From Legionella adelaidensis (GTDB lineage Bacteria > Pseudomonadota > Gammaproteobacteria > Legionellales > Legionellaceae), in NCBI RefSeq assembly GCF_900637865.1, contig NZ_LR134420.1, positions 62,001-126,000 of the forward strand: DNA of 64,000 nt, read 5' to 3'. Below are positions 40,045 to 48,057 of this stretch, in pieces; within the stretch, counting starts at the first letter, position 1, and the number at the start of each line of letters is the position of its first letter. The notes beneath the pieces were generated by a model that searched no databases, was not told where the DNA came from, and was given only the letters and a program-made list of their open reading frames with translations. A program made the position numbers and the translations under genes.

Positions 40045-40656
40045 ATGGTGTTTTGTATTGGATTAACGGGAACTATTGCTAGCGGAAAATCAACAGTTGC
40101 TCAAGAGTTTGCTAATTTAGGCGTTCCTATTATTAGTGCAGATGGTATCGCCAAAGAAATAACCGCTAAGAATACTCCCATAAGCCTACAAATCATTCAC
40201 CATTTCGGCAGTGACGTAGCTTCTGTTGACGGAGCATTAAACCGCAGCTTGTTAAGAAAAATTATTTTTAACAATCCACAAGAAAAGCTCTGGTTGGAAA
40301 ATTTATTACATCCTCTTATCCGCAAAGAAATTGCACAACAAATCAAAACCATTAACGCGCCCTATTGCATCATTGAAATACCCCTATTAAAAAATAAAAA
40401 AAACTACCCGTATTTGAATCGAATTTTGGTAGTACTTGCAGGAGAAGAAACCCAGATTAAACGGCTAATGAAACGGGATCATTGTAGTAAGCAAGAAGGG
40501 TTAGCAATTCTTAAAACACAAGCAAGTGAAACGGCCTTAAAAGCAATTGCCGATGATATAGTGATAAACAACGGCGGTTTGCAAGATTTACAAAAGAAAA
40601 TACAGCACCTACATGCGAATTATTTACGCGCAGCGCAAATAATTCGAGGTAACTAA
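40045..40656 (+). CDS. coaE: Dephospho-CoA kinase
   Basis: A 203-residue P-loop kinase for the last step of CoA synthesis. The P-loop is GLTGTIASGKSTV; ISADGIAKEI, HPLIRKEI and IIEIPLLKNKK follow family order. The start is the ATG at 40045 with TAGGAAA upstream; an earlier TTG overlaps the previous gene. In most gammaproteobacteria zapD is next; here it lies 6.3 kb away. Confidence 0.95.
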   Translation: MVFCIGLTGTIASGKSTVAQEFANLGVPIISADGIAKEITAKNTPISLQIIHHFGSDVASVDGALNRSLLRKIIFNNPQEKLWLENLLHPLIRKEIAQQIKTINAPYCIIEIPLLKNKKNYPYLNRILVVLAGEETQIKRLMKRDHCSKQEGLAILKTQASETALKAIADDIVINNGGLQDLQKKIQHLHANYLRAAQIIRGN

Positions 40657-40686
40657 ATCAAAAGCAGCCTAAATGTTAGCGTCATC

Positions 40687-43461
40687 TTAACCCACCGAAA
40701 CTCCTTGATTGCGCTGCGCTACATCAAGGCTATTTTGTGAAGCTTCGATAAACTCTTGCCCACAACTCTTGGTAAAAAATAATGGACTACGCCCCGTAAC
40801 TTTGGCATAGATAAGCCCCGGCAGGATACCTGTGACTACCAATGCCAGATAGCCTAAGCAAGATTTCATAAATTGAATCCAGGAGCTATCGCGGTGGAGC
40901 CTTATGTCTTCATTAAATTCCATCAATTTGTTATGGAACTCCATCAGACGTAAACTCGGTAAGGGCTGTTCTGGATTCAGTAATGCGTCGCGTAGTTGCG
41001 CCACAAGCGATAACTTATGATCAATCTTTGCAGCATTGATCGCGTCACTTTCATTTTTTGCCAATTGATATTCTAAATAAGAGTAATATCTTATGGTTAA
41101 AGGCAATAACTTATTCGTTAAAACCTCCTGCGATTTTAATTCTTTTTCTGCAAGGAGTTTTTGTGTCAATAAATCCTTTTTCAATTGGCAAATTTCTTGC
41201 TCAAATTTCCCAGATCGCTCTTTTTCTTCGCTTAACGCGGTTTGCAGACTCTCCATTTCAGGTGATGGAGCACCTAAAGCGATGGCATGATTTTTAATTA
41301 ATCTAAAAAAGCCTTCTTCCACAATAGAGTCTGGTTTAACTCGCAAATCAATGCCTTTTTCTTTTAATAATCTTCCTCCCAAGTAAATGATTTCTCTGAC
41401 AAATAAAGATAAAGCAGAGGGGCTTATATTTATCCCATGGTCTTGGACTAAACGACTTAACAGTGGGAGATTACTATTTAAACCGGTCATCATGTCATAT
41501 AGTTGTTCCAGTTTTTGTAAATACTCTTCGGTATTCAGTTGATGCGCTTTAAGGTATTTACTTAGGGGATTTGATATCAACTGTATTTTGTCATGAAATG
41601 ATTGAACGGTGTCGGCTGGTAACCCTGATTGCACGCCCTTAACTCTCTCTAAAACCGTAATGAAAGCACGTTCTACAGTTTGGGGAGTTCTTTCTGGTAG
41701 AGCGCTTAGCTCAGCATGGATGCTATCAAAGTGTTCATTTTTCTCCCGAGATAAATCTTGTAAGAACTCGGTAAATACGTTTTCAAAGTATTCAGGCGAC
41801 CTTAAAAACAAGTCGAGCTGTTGAAAGGTTTCTTTTAACTCTTCTTTGAGCTGAGAGAAATGCATTTCCGTTGTATTTTTAATCCCATTTTTTAAAATGT
41901 CTTCGCACTCGGCAACGATTCTTTTATGATCTGGATTAGTAATCCTTTCCTTATCAGCACTCGCTAAAACCTCAAAGGGTTCACTAACCACACGTAATAA
42001 GTCCTGCTTATCGCTCAAACTTAGATGGTTACGAAGATATTTTCGGCTAATGGTGTCCACAAAAATAGATAAAACATTGGAAAATGCTTTAAATACCTCC
42101 CTGTTTTCTAATAAGAAGCTCAAACGTGGGTCAATGTCTTCTGCGGAATTTTGGATTTTTCTAATAATAACTTGTAAAGAGCGTACCAACTGAGAGACTA
42201 TGACGCTGGGTTTAGCATCTTCACTAATATCCATAAACCGGTGCACATACAACATGGCATGTTCCGTGTTAACGAACTCTCCCTTCATCGCTGGAGATAC
42301 CTCACTCATACTGACACAATGGGGTCTTTGAAAATAAACTAAACGCTGGCCATCAGCAGCAGAAGCCAAAGACAAGTAAGGATATCCTCCTTTAGTAAAC
42401 TCTTTAAAGGCTGCATCATTCTTGTAAACATCATCATAAAATTGCAAAGTAGTAATCGTTCTTTCTGAACTCGATTGGCAAAGGAATGAGGTAGTTAATG
42501 CGTCCAATTGGGGATGTTCGTGATCTACGGCTACATTTTGCGTTTTAAAAGCCCCTAATGGCTCGGATGTTTGGGAAAAGAACTGTAACAGCTTATAGAT
42601 TACTAACTTCTGAACGGTTGCCGTATTTCCTTTAGGTACTATGGTACGTTGCTGGTTGTACAAATTGCCACTAGCAGTTCCATGGTGCCCCGGGATAATT
42701 TTTGCTTGCGCTCCAAAAGGAATGATGGGTGTAAAACAATAGGTTCGCTCGTCACGGCATATTAACAGCTCATAATTGGAACAGGGCAGTCTTTCGAAGA
42801 ATCGAGAATCACTCCAAGTTAAATAAGATCCGGGATCGCCTGGGACCGGATCAATAAGAAATGGAAATACTTTAATTCCTTGAAGACGGGTTAGAAGTCG
42901 GCGGCGTAACTCCGGTGATTCATTAATTTCTTTGAATAATGGCGCTACGATTGCACTTTTTGTATAAGCACAGGGGCTGCCTTTAAGTACTTCAAATAAA
43001 GTCTTAACTCCATACTCAAGTTCGTGTTTTATTCGATTTAATTCATGAATAAGCAAAATGGATTGTACTGCACCACGGCTATGCCCAGTAATATGGATAT
43101 TTTTTTTACCTTCAGCCACCGCACATAAAACTAAAAAGACCGCTTGCGCAATTCGCTGCCCCACTTCCCTACCTAAGGTTGTCGGGCCATTTAATACATC
43201 GACAGAAGGCGAAGTATAGGACAATACCTCCCCTACTCTTGTTTCGGCCGCTTCACCTTCATTTAAAAGACCTGTGGTAACTTGCGCCACATAGGATAGG
43301 GTTTCTCCATGATCGTAACTCGTTTTTTGTCCTGAAATAGCGGTAGGTCTTGGTGTAAATACCGTGTCGGTGCCTAATAAAAAAAGAAAGTAATCAGGAT
43401 TCGTATTGATGGGTCCATCAAGTAATGAAAGTAGTGTATTTAAATTATCTGGTTTAGGCAT
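40687..43461 (-). CDS. 924-residue hydrolase-like protein, candidate effector
   Basis: Not assignable to a named gene. The N-terminal third looks like an alpha/beta hydrolase: FLFLLGTDT, then HITGHSRGAVQSILL with a GXSXG nucleophile at Ser128, and FLIDPVPGDPG as a possible acid site. Residues about 520-800 are mostly helical, with a coiled coil near 735-785, and a hydrophobic segment at about 870-892 precedes a 34-residue tail. There is no signal peptide. This architecture (lipase-like domain, long helical region, membrane anchor) is common among Dot/Icm effectors. It opens the block that interrupts coaE-zapD. Confidence 0.6.
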   Translation of the reverse strand: MPKPDNLNTLLSLLDGPINTNPDYFLFLLGTDTVFTPRPTAISGQKTSYDHGETLSYVAQVTTGLLNEGEAAETRVGEVLSYTSPSVDVLNGPTTLGREVGQRIAQAVFLVLCAVAEGKKNIHITGHSRGAVQSILLIHELNRIKHELEYGVKTLFEVLKGSPCAYTKSAIVAPLFKEINESPELRRRLLTRLQGIKVFPFLIDPVPGDPGSYLTWSDSRFFERLPCSNYELLICRDERTYCFTPIIPFGAQAKIIPGHHGTASGNLYNQQRTIVPKGNTATVQKLVIYKLLQFFSQTSEPLGAFKTQNVAVDHEHPQLDALTTSFLCQSSSERTITTLQFYDDVYKNDAAFKEFTKGGYPYLSLASAADGQRLVYFQRPHCVSMSEVSPAMKGEFVNTEHAMLYVHRFMDISEDAKPSVIVSQLVRSLQVIIRKIQNSAEDIDPRLSFLLENREVFKAFSNVLSIFVDTISRKYLRNHLSLSDKQDLLRVVSEPFEVLASADKERITNPDHKRIVAECEDILKNGIKNTTEMHFSQLKEELKETFQQLDLFLRSPEYFENVFTEFLQDLSREKNEHFDSIHAELSALPERTPQTVERAFITVLERVKGVQSGLPADTVQSFHDKIQLISNPLSKYLKAHQLNTEEYLQKLEQLYDMMTGLNSNLPLLSRLVQDHGINISPSALSLFVREIIYLGGRLLKEKGIDLRVKPDSIVEEGFFRLIKNHAIALGAPSPEMESLQTALSEEKERSGKFEQEICQLKKDLLTQKLLAEKELKSQEVLTNKLLPLTIRYYSYLEYQLAKNESDAINAAKIDHKLSLVAQLRDALLNPEQPLPSLRLMEFHNKLMEFNEDIRLHRDSSWIQFMKSCLGYLALVVTGILPGLIYAKVTGRSPLFFTKSCGQEFIEASQNSLDVAQRNQGVSVG

Positions 43462-43837
43462 ACTTAAGCAGGCAAATATATGGTTAAAATAGGCGCAAAT
43501 TTTAATTTTTTAGAGCATGGCTGTCAAGAATGCACAGCTTAAGTACCGTCACCTTTTATCCCTCTAGTAGTGAATTACCAAGCCGCGCACGTAGTAAGCG
43601 GAAGTTTTGCAGCGGGGCGGCACGTAAGCAAGCGGAAATTTGAGGTACGATAGCCTAAAAACTCTACGCCCTAACGGTTGTGGCTCGGTAGAAAAATCAC
43701 GTTGAAAAGGAACGTTTCATCCTTAAGGCTCAACTGTTATCCTTAAACGAGCGTGCTAAAACACTTGTAACTGCCCAAAAGGAGGCAACTTACTACATAA
43801 TGCCTGAAGCTTTTGCTTTATCATTCAATTCTCCAAT
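43462..43837. other. non-coding gap with repeat copies and a decayed reading frame
   Basis: Between two minus-strand accessory genes. It holds the repeat copies at 43588-43646 and, on the plus strand from about 43698 to 43841, an open stretch reading VEKERFILKAQLLSLNERAK and onward. That stretch looks like a coiled-coil fragment, possibly of a transposase or other lost gene. It has no start codon or binding site at its head, so it is treated as a remnant. Confidence 0.3.
43588..43646 (+). repeat. two copies of the AGCGGAA-TTTTG dispersed repeat
   Basis: CACGTAGTAAGCGGAAGTTT at 43588-43607 matches one arm and the loop of the terminator at 20372-20393 with one base deleted. A diverged second copy (CACGTAAGCAAGCGGAAATT) starts at 43621. 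Related short copies are at 20419 (AGCGGAGATTTTG) and, inverted, 55746 (CAAAATTTCCGCT). Confidence 0.5.
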
Positions 43838-44899
43838 TTAAAATGCATGAATAAGTTTAATTTCTGCATCCTTGCTCCTAATTTCTTCTATAGTCGGTTG
43901 CAGGTTTTTTGCAGTGACATCCAGAGCAAAAAAAGTATGTTGTTTAACGCTATTTTGATAGGTATAAATCGTTTCATAATGATCCGATCCAGATATATCG
44001 TTACTTGAAATACATCGTATCTGAACCTTTTTTTGGCCTGCAATTTCAGCAACTTGATACCCATTTTCATGAAGTGTGTTAATAGCATCCAAGAACCCTT
44101 GATACCGAGGTACCCGTATACGTTGATATCCATAGGTTTCTTGTTTTTTGGTAGAAAAACGTGTCGCAGGCGCATCTTCATCTACCAGAGAAATATTCGG
44201 ATTTACTTGATGGAGTAAAGACAGCCCCTCGCTGAAGTCCGCGAGAGAAGTCTTACCCTTTTTTACAATAATATCGGAAGTAGGGGCGGCTTGGTCCGCT
44301 TCCTGGTTGTACCAGTATGCTATGGGGGCAGAAACTATTCCCCGGGCGATTAAATCAATTGAAACAACAAAAAATGTAATACAATCGGCCAAAGTCTTAT
44401 GCTCGCTATTCCAAAAAGCATTCTTTAGTGGTGTTAACTTTTGAAAATACGAATAGTTATAAAAAGGGGTAGTATGGATAAACAGGCCATAATCTTGAAA
44501 GGCTGAGGCTACGTAATGTTGAAAAGACGTGGCATTATTTTCACTTAATAATGGCCAGCATAGTAGAGAAATTAGACCCTTGGCCCCCCATTCCAAGCTC
44601 GTGTTAATTCCAATAAATAGACTCATTAACATATACTCAGAAAAAATAATTTCTTTATGGGTATGCTCTTTTCTGGCTTGCGCATAGGATTTAATAAAAA
44701 TCTTCCAAAAGGTCAAAAGTTGTTTGAAGAAAGGAAACATATAAAAGGGTTTATTTTCTCCTAGAAAATCACCAAACTCTTCGGCCATTTCCACGTTACG
44801 CCATTCCAATGCAGTAAGATACGTCTGAAATAATGGGCGTTTGTATTTGCTATCCTTCTGCGAAATTCTAGAACTCAATTCTGACGTAAATCGACCCAT
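43838..44899 (-). CDS. 353-residue protein with membrane segments, candidate effector
   Basis: No family is recognised. A helical N-terminal region is followed by hydrophobic stretches at about residues 110-145 and 175-200, then a polar C-terminal region ending DAEIKLIHAF. There is no signal peptide. The start at 44899 has GGGAG nine bases upstream. Position beside the hydrolase-like and F-box-like genes, and lack of metabolic motifs, suggest a host-interaction protein. That is inference from context only. Confidence 0.5.
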   Translation of the reverse strand: MGRFTSELSSRISQKDSKYKRPLFQTYLTALEWRNVEMAEEFGDFLGENKPFYMFPFFKQLLTFWKIFIKSYAQARKEHTHKEIIFSEYMLMSLFIGINTSLEWGAKGLISLLCWPLLSENNATSFQHYVASAFQDYGLFIHTTPFYNYSYFQKLTPLKNAFWNSEHKTLADCITFFVVSIDLIARGIVSAPIAYWYNQEADQAAPTSDIIVKKGKTSLADFSEGLSLLHQVNPNISLVDEDAPATRFSTKKQETYGYQRIRVPRYQGFLDAINTLHENGYQVAEIAGQKKVQIRCISSNDISGSDHYETIYTYQNSVKQHTFFALDVTAKNLQPTIEEIRSKDAEIKLIHAF

Positions 44900-45471
44900 T
44901 TGCTTGGACTCCCTTAAATTTTGACAATGTAGAAGACGAAAGCTTAATGGAATATTAAGAAAACGGAAATGGAAGTTTTTCTCTTAAGATTGTATGGATG
45001 ATCTCGACATACTTGAATAAACCACTCCATGAGTTCTTGATAGTGCCGGTTTTGTGCTGTTCTCATCCACCACGTGCACAAACGATTCAATAACTCCTGA
45101 TTCGGCCGAGAGAGACTCCATCAGTAACCATTTGCTTACTTGTTCACATTTAAAGATTGTATGGGTGACGCGACACATACTCTGAAAGAATTATTCTCAT
45201 CTCTACATACACACCCAAGACCATTGCTATTTTTACCTTGTCCTCACCCTCGATAAAACCTAGTTTGAAAGATAATTTGATCCTTTGAAACGATTCACAC
45301 TTGCTTATCTTTCCAGGTGGCCCTTAGCGAATTATTTTGCGACGACAACTTAGTCGCTGCCGCAAAATAGCTGATTCATAAATTGAAATTTGATTGTATC
45401 ACTGTTTTAATTGCTCTTATTTGGGTCTTATGTGCTAAAATATAACCATTGTTAATTATTTGGAATGGAAC
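44900..45471. other. gene-remnant region with direct repeats and a hairpin
   Basis: A 572-base gap. On the minus strand around 44950-45125 an open stretch reads RPNQELLNRLCTWWMRTAQN and continues QVCRDHPYNL, protein-like but interrupted upstream by a stop and lacking a start. A motif (AAGATTGTATGGATGA at 44986-45001) recurs in near-identical form at 45153-45168 (AAGATTGTATGGGTGA), so the C-terminal end looks partly duplicated. At 45334-45368 ATTTTGCG/CGCAAAAT with inner CGAC/GTCG form a hairpin. No intact gene is supported. Confidence 0.35.
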
Positions 45472-46620
45472 ATGTCAACACCAGACAATGAGTTCCTATA
45501 TCAAGCTGCGGTGGAATGGATTAAAAAAAATCCAGACACCACAGGTTTATCAAGCAAGGATAAAGATGCTTTTTTGAGTTTTAAAACATTATCACCTGAG
45601 GATAAGGGTGAGTTGTTACTTACCTTGTTAAAAACAACTGGGCTAGCCGAAAAAATCAAACCAGCATTACCTTATCTAACATTCGATTTGCAAGGAATAC
45701 CCCAAGAGTTGTATTTGGAGATTGCGGCTCAATTAGAAAATGAATCCCATAGAAGCCATCTGGTGAGTGTTTCAAAAAACATGCATTCTTTTATCCAAAC
45801 ATCCCGCTTGCAAGATAAATTTCTGCAACATGTAGCATATGGTGAGCAGGGTAAGGCAGAAAAATTATTTACAGAGGTATATCAAGGAAAGACAGAAAAG
45901 ATACAAGAAGCTTTACGTCATCAAGGGACGTTTACGGACTACTCGGGCCGAACCTTTCAGTGCAGTGCGTATGAATACGCCTACTGGGCGAAAGACACCC
46001 ACATGTGTCGAATGTTAGAACGTCACATGGATGATGCGACCAAAAAAGAAATGTTAGCACGTGTGAATAAAATAGAACACACAGGACTTTCGTATACTCA
46101 AGACGGTGTTGACTATTGCACGCATCATTTTGATATGACACCCTTGATACAAGCACTTCAATTTTACGTTGATAACTATAATGCATGGTCGACTGCACAT
46201 AATCAGGATGCTTTGAAAGCTGCTTGGATGAATGTGGGCCTTGCGCAGCGCGATGTGCCTGCTCATGTGGCGCAAGAATATTGTAGACCGGACCGATCAT
46301 TTCATCCCTGCCCACTTTTTAATGAACCGGTATTACCACGAATTTTAACTTTTTATAACTGGCTTACTAAGCGGGACAAACCTTGGTTTCCTTTAATATC
46401 TAATTCTGGTCTCGGTTTTGATTTTGCATTAATGCGATGGGGCAAGCGGGAGGGGCCTGAGCCATGTGGGCCGTGGGTGAATGGGATAGGCGCGGCACAT
46501 GATTTAGCAGCCGTTAGCCGCCTGGATGCAGTAAGGACAGCAGATCTCACTCTTTCGTGGAAGCACTTAAACTCACCGGCAATATCTCATGGAGTGAGCA
46601 TACTGAACTTCTCAGTATAG
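45472..46620 (+). CDS. F-box-like protein of a Legionellales effector family
   Basis: A 382-residue protein. An F-box-like helix set lies near residues 65-105 (GIPQELYLEIAAQLEN followed by HLVSVSKNMHSFI), the region that would bind host SKP1. The C-terminal half has blocks HFDMTPLIQALQFYVDNYNA, AQRDVPAHVAQEYCRPDRSF and FNEPVLPRILTFYNW, which I recognise as recurring in Legionellales F-box/ankyrin-type effectors. The ATG at 45472 is preferred to an upstream TTG. A terminator follows at 46779. Translocation is inferred. Confidence 0.65.
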   Translation: MSTPDNEFLYQAAVEWIKKNPDTTGLSSKDKDAFLSFKTLSPEDKGELLLTLLKTTGLAEKIKPALPYLTFDLQGIPQELYLEIAAQLENESHRSHLVSVSKNMHSFIQTSRLQDKFLQHVAYGEQGKAEKLFTEVYQGKTEKIQEALRHQGTFTDYSGRTFQCSAYEYAYWAKDTHMCRMLERHMDDATKKEMLARVNKIEHTGLSYTQDGVDYCTHHFDMTPLIQALQFYVDNYNAWSTAHNQDALKAAWMNVGLAQRDVPAHVAQEYCRPDRSFHPCPLFNEPVLPRILTFYNWLTKRDKPWFPLISNSGLGFDFALMRWGKREGPEPCGPWVNGIGAAHDLAAVSRLDAVRTADLTLSWKHLNSPAISHGVSILNFSV

Positions 46621-46778
46621 TCGCGGCGATACGTAGAATACTAACGTACCACACCACTGCAAATTTCCCCTTACTTCGCGGCTCAGTATCATTCCCAAAG
46701 AAAAAAAGGTTATGATTACTTAGGCCCTTGGTGTTATCAATGATCGGAATAAAAGCTGGTGGGTGCCAAAAGGCTCAA

Positions 46779-46800
46779 CCGAAGTTGCTTCGGATTTTTA
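46779..46800 (+). terminator. intrinsic terminator downstream of the F-box-like gene
   Basis: CCGAAG-TTG-CTTCGG hairpin followed by ATTTTTATT, about 160 bases after the F-box-like stop and just ahead of zapD. The intervening 46621-46778 shows no gene. Confidence 0.6.
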
Positions 46801-46914
46801 TTGCCCTTTTTGATCACTTAGATTACATTGCCGGACTTTGTTTATTCATTTAATCTAATTTTTACCTTACTAATTTTTTGTGTTACCCTATTCTTGATAT
46901 CACCAGGAATCCCT

Positions 46915-47661
46915 ATGCATGATGAAACAATAACTTTTCAACTGGCTACGCATTTCTTGCCGAAAGTTGCATTACGTTTGGAGTGTTTATTTCTTACTAT
47001 AGAGCAAGCGTGTGAAGAAACACATCCGGTTATTCATCATTATGCATTAAAAAACATTATTGAAGTCATTCAACTTATTGAGAAGCCAGAATTAAAAAGC
47101 CGTTTCTTAAAAGAATTAATGCGTATAGAACATGCGATTAACAAATCGCAAATTACAATTTCAGATGCTTTATATGCAAATCTTTTCGTACAAGTACAAT
47201 TTCTAAGTCATGTAGCAGGCAGGTTTGGGGAAAATATTCACCTGGATACTTTTTTACAAGCAATACGCCTGTCGCAAACGGGCAACCATAGTGATTGTGA
47301 AGTTCATTCACCCCAATTATTACTGTGGTTAGAAAGTGATGCTAAAAAAAGACAGCTCGATCTCTTAACTTGGCTAAAACAACTCAAATCTTTAACAGAG
47401 ACAGTAAAAGTCTATTTATCTTTATTAAGAAATACCGCAGAATTCGATAAAATTGATATGTACAACGGCTTTTACCAACGTTCACTTCCTTCTAAAACCT
47501 CTTGCCATTTAATCCTTTTGCGCATGGATAAAAATTGCGGTATTGTTCCAAAAATGCAGCTGGGCCACCATGGTTTAAGTTTAAGACTATGCGAAGCTAA
47601 TTCTATGCATGAGGTGAGAAGATCAAATACCGCCGTTGATTTGGCCATTTGTCAGATTTAA
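46915..47661 (+). CDS. zapD: Cell division protein ZapD
   Basis: A 248-residue ZapD (YacF) protein that cross-links FtsZ filaments at the septum. The N-terminal helical region (FQLATHFLPKVALRLECLFL) and C-terminal beta domain (YNGFYQRSLPSKTSCHLILL, LGHHGLSLRLCE) follow the family. The ATG at 46915 with AGGAAT upstream is chosen; the 29-codon-longer frame would add an implausible hydrophobic leader. Normally adjacent to coaE, it is separated here by the accessory block. The usual third gene yacG is not seen. Confidence 0.93.
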   Translation: MHDETITFQLATHFLPKVALRLECLFLTIEQACEETHPVIHHYALKNIIEVIQLIEKPELKSRFLKELMRIEHAINKSQITISDALYANLFVQVQFLSHVAGRFGENIHLDTFLQAIRLSQTGNHSDCEVHSPQLLLWLESDAKKRQLDLLTWLKQLKSLTETVKVYLSLLRNTAEFDKIDMYNGFYQRSLPSKTSCHLILLRMDKNCGIVPKMQLGHHGLSLRLCEANSMHEVRRSNTAVDLAICQI

Positions 47662-47667
47662 TATAAC

Positions 47668-48057
47668 TTATAATAACTTATTGCGTATTAATTCAATAAT
47701 TTGCTTATTAGCCGCAGGAAATTCAAAATCTTTTAGGTGGGAAAAAGGTACCCAATTCATTTGCGGTTGATTTTCCAAGCATAACGGTTCTCCTTGAAAA
47801 GCCTTGACATGAAAAACTAATAAATGAACTTTTTTGTCGCTGTAGTCATAATTGACTTCGCCAAGGAACTGATAATCAACTACTTCCAGTCCTACCTCTT
47901 CCCGCACCTCTCTTAACAAGGCGATGGCAGGACTTTCATCTTCTTCTAGTTTACCACCCGGAAACTCCCATAAACCCGGGTGAGAAACATGTGGAGGTCT
48001 TTGGGCAATTAAAAACCTTTTTTGAATATCCGTAATAACCGCAACAGCTACCTTCAT
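47668..48057 (-). CDS. mutT: MutT, 8-oxo-dGTP diphosphatase
   Basis: A 129-residue Nudix hydrolase that sanitises 8-oxo-dGTP. The Nudix box is [20 protein letters not shown] followed by VGL, preceded by WEFPGG. The start at 48057 (MKVAVAVIT) overlaps the secA stop by four bases; secA-mutT adjacency is conserved with E. coli. It is convergent with zapD. Confidence 0.94.
   Translation of the reverse strand: MKVAVAVITDIQKRFLIAQRPPHVSHPGLWEFPGGKLEEDESPAIALLREVREEVGLEVVDYQFLGEVNYDYSDKKVHLLVFHVKAFQGEPLCLENQPQMNWVPFSHLKDFEFPAANKQIIELIRNKLL

Noticed and set aside
44984-45178. 64-residue minus-strand ORF
   Set aside because: A different frame over part of the same DNA looks more protein-like, and the ORF lacks a binding site; treated as a gene remnant.
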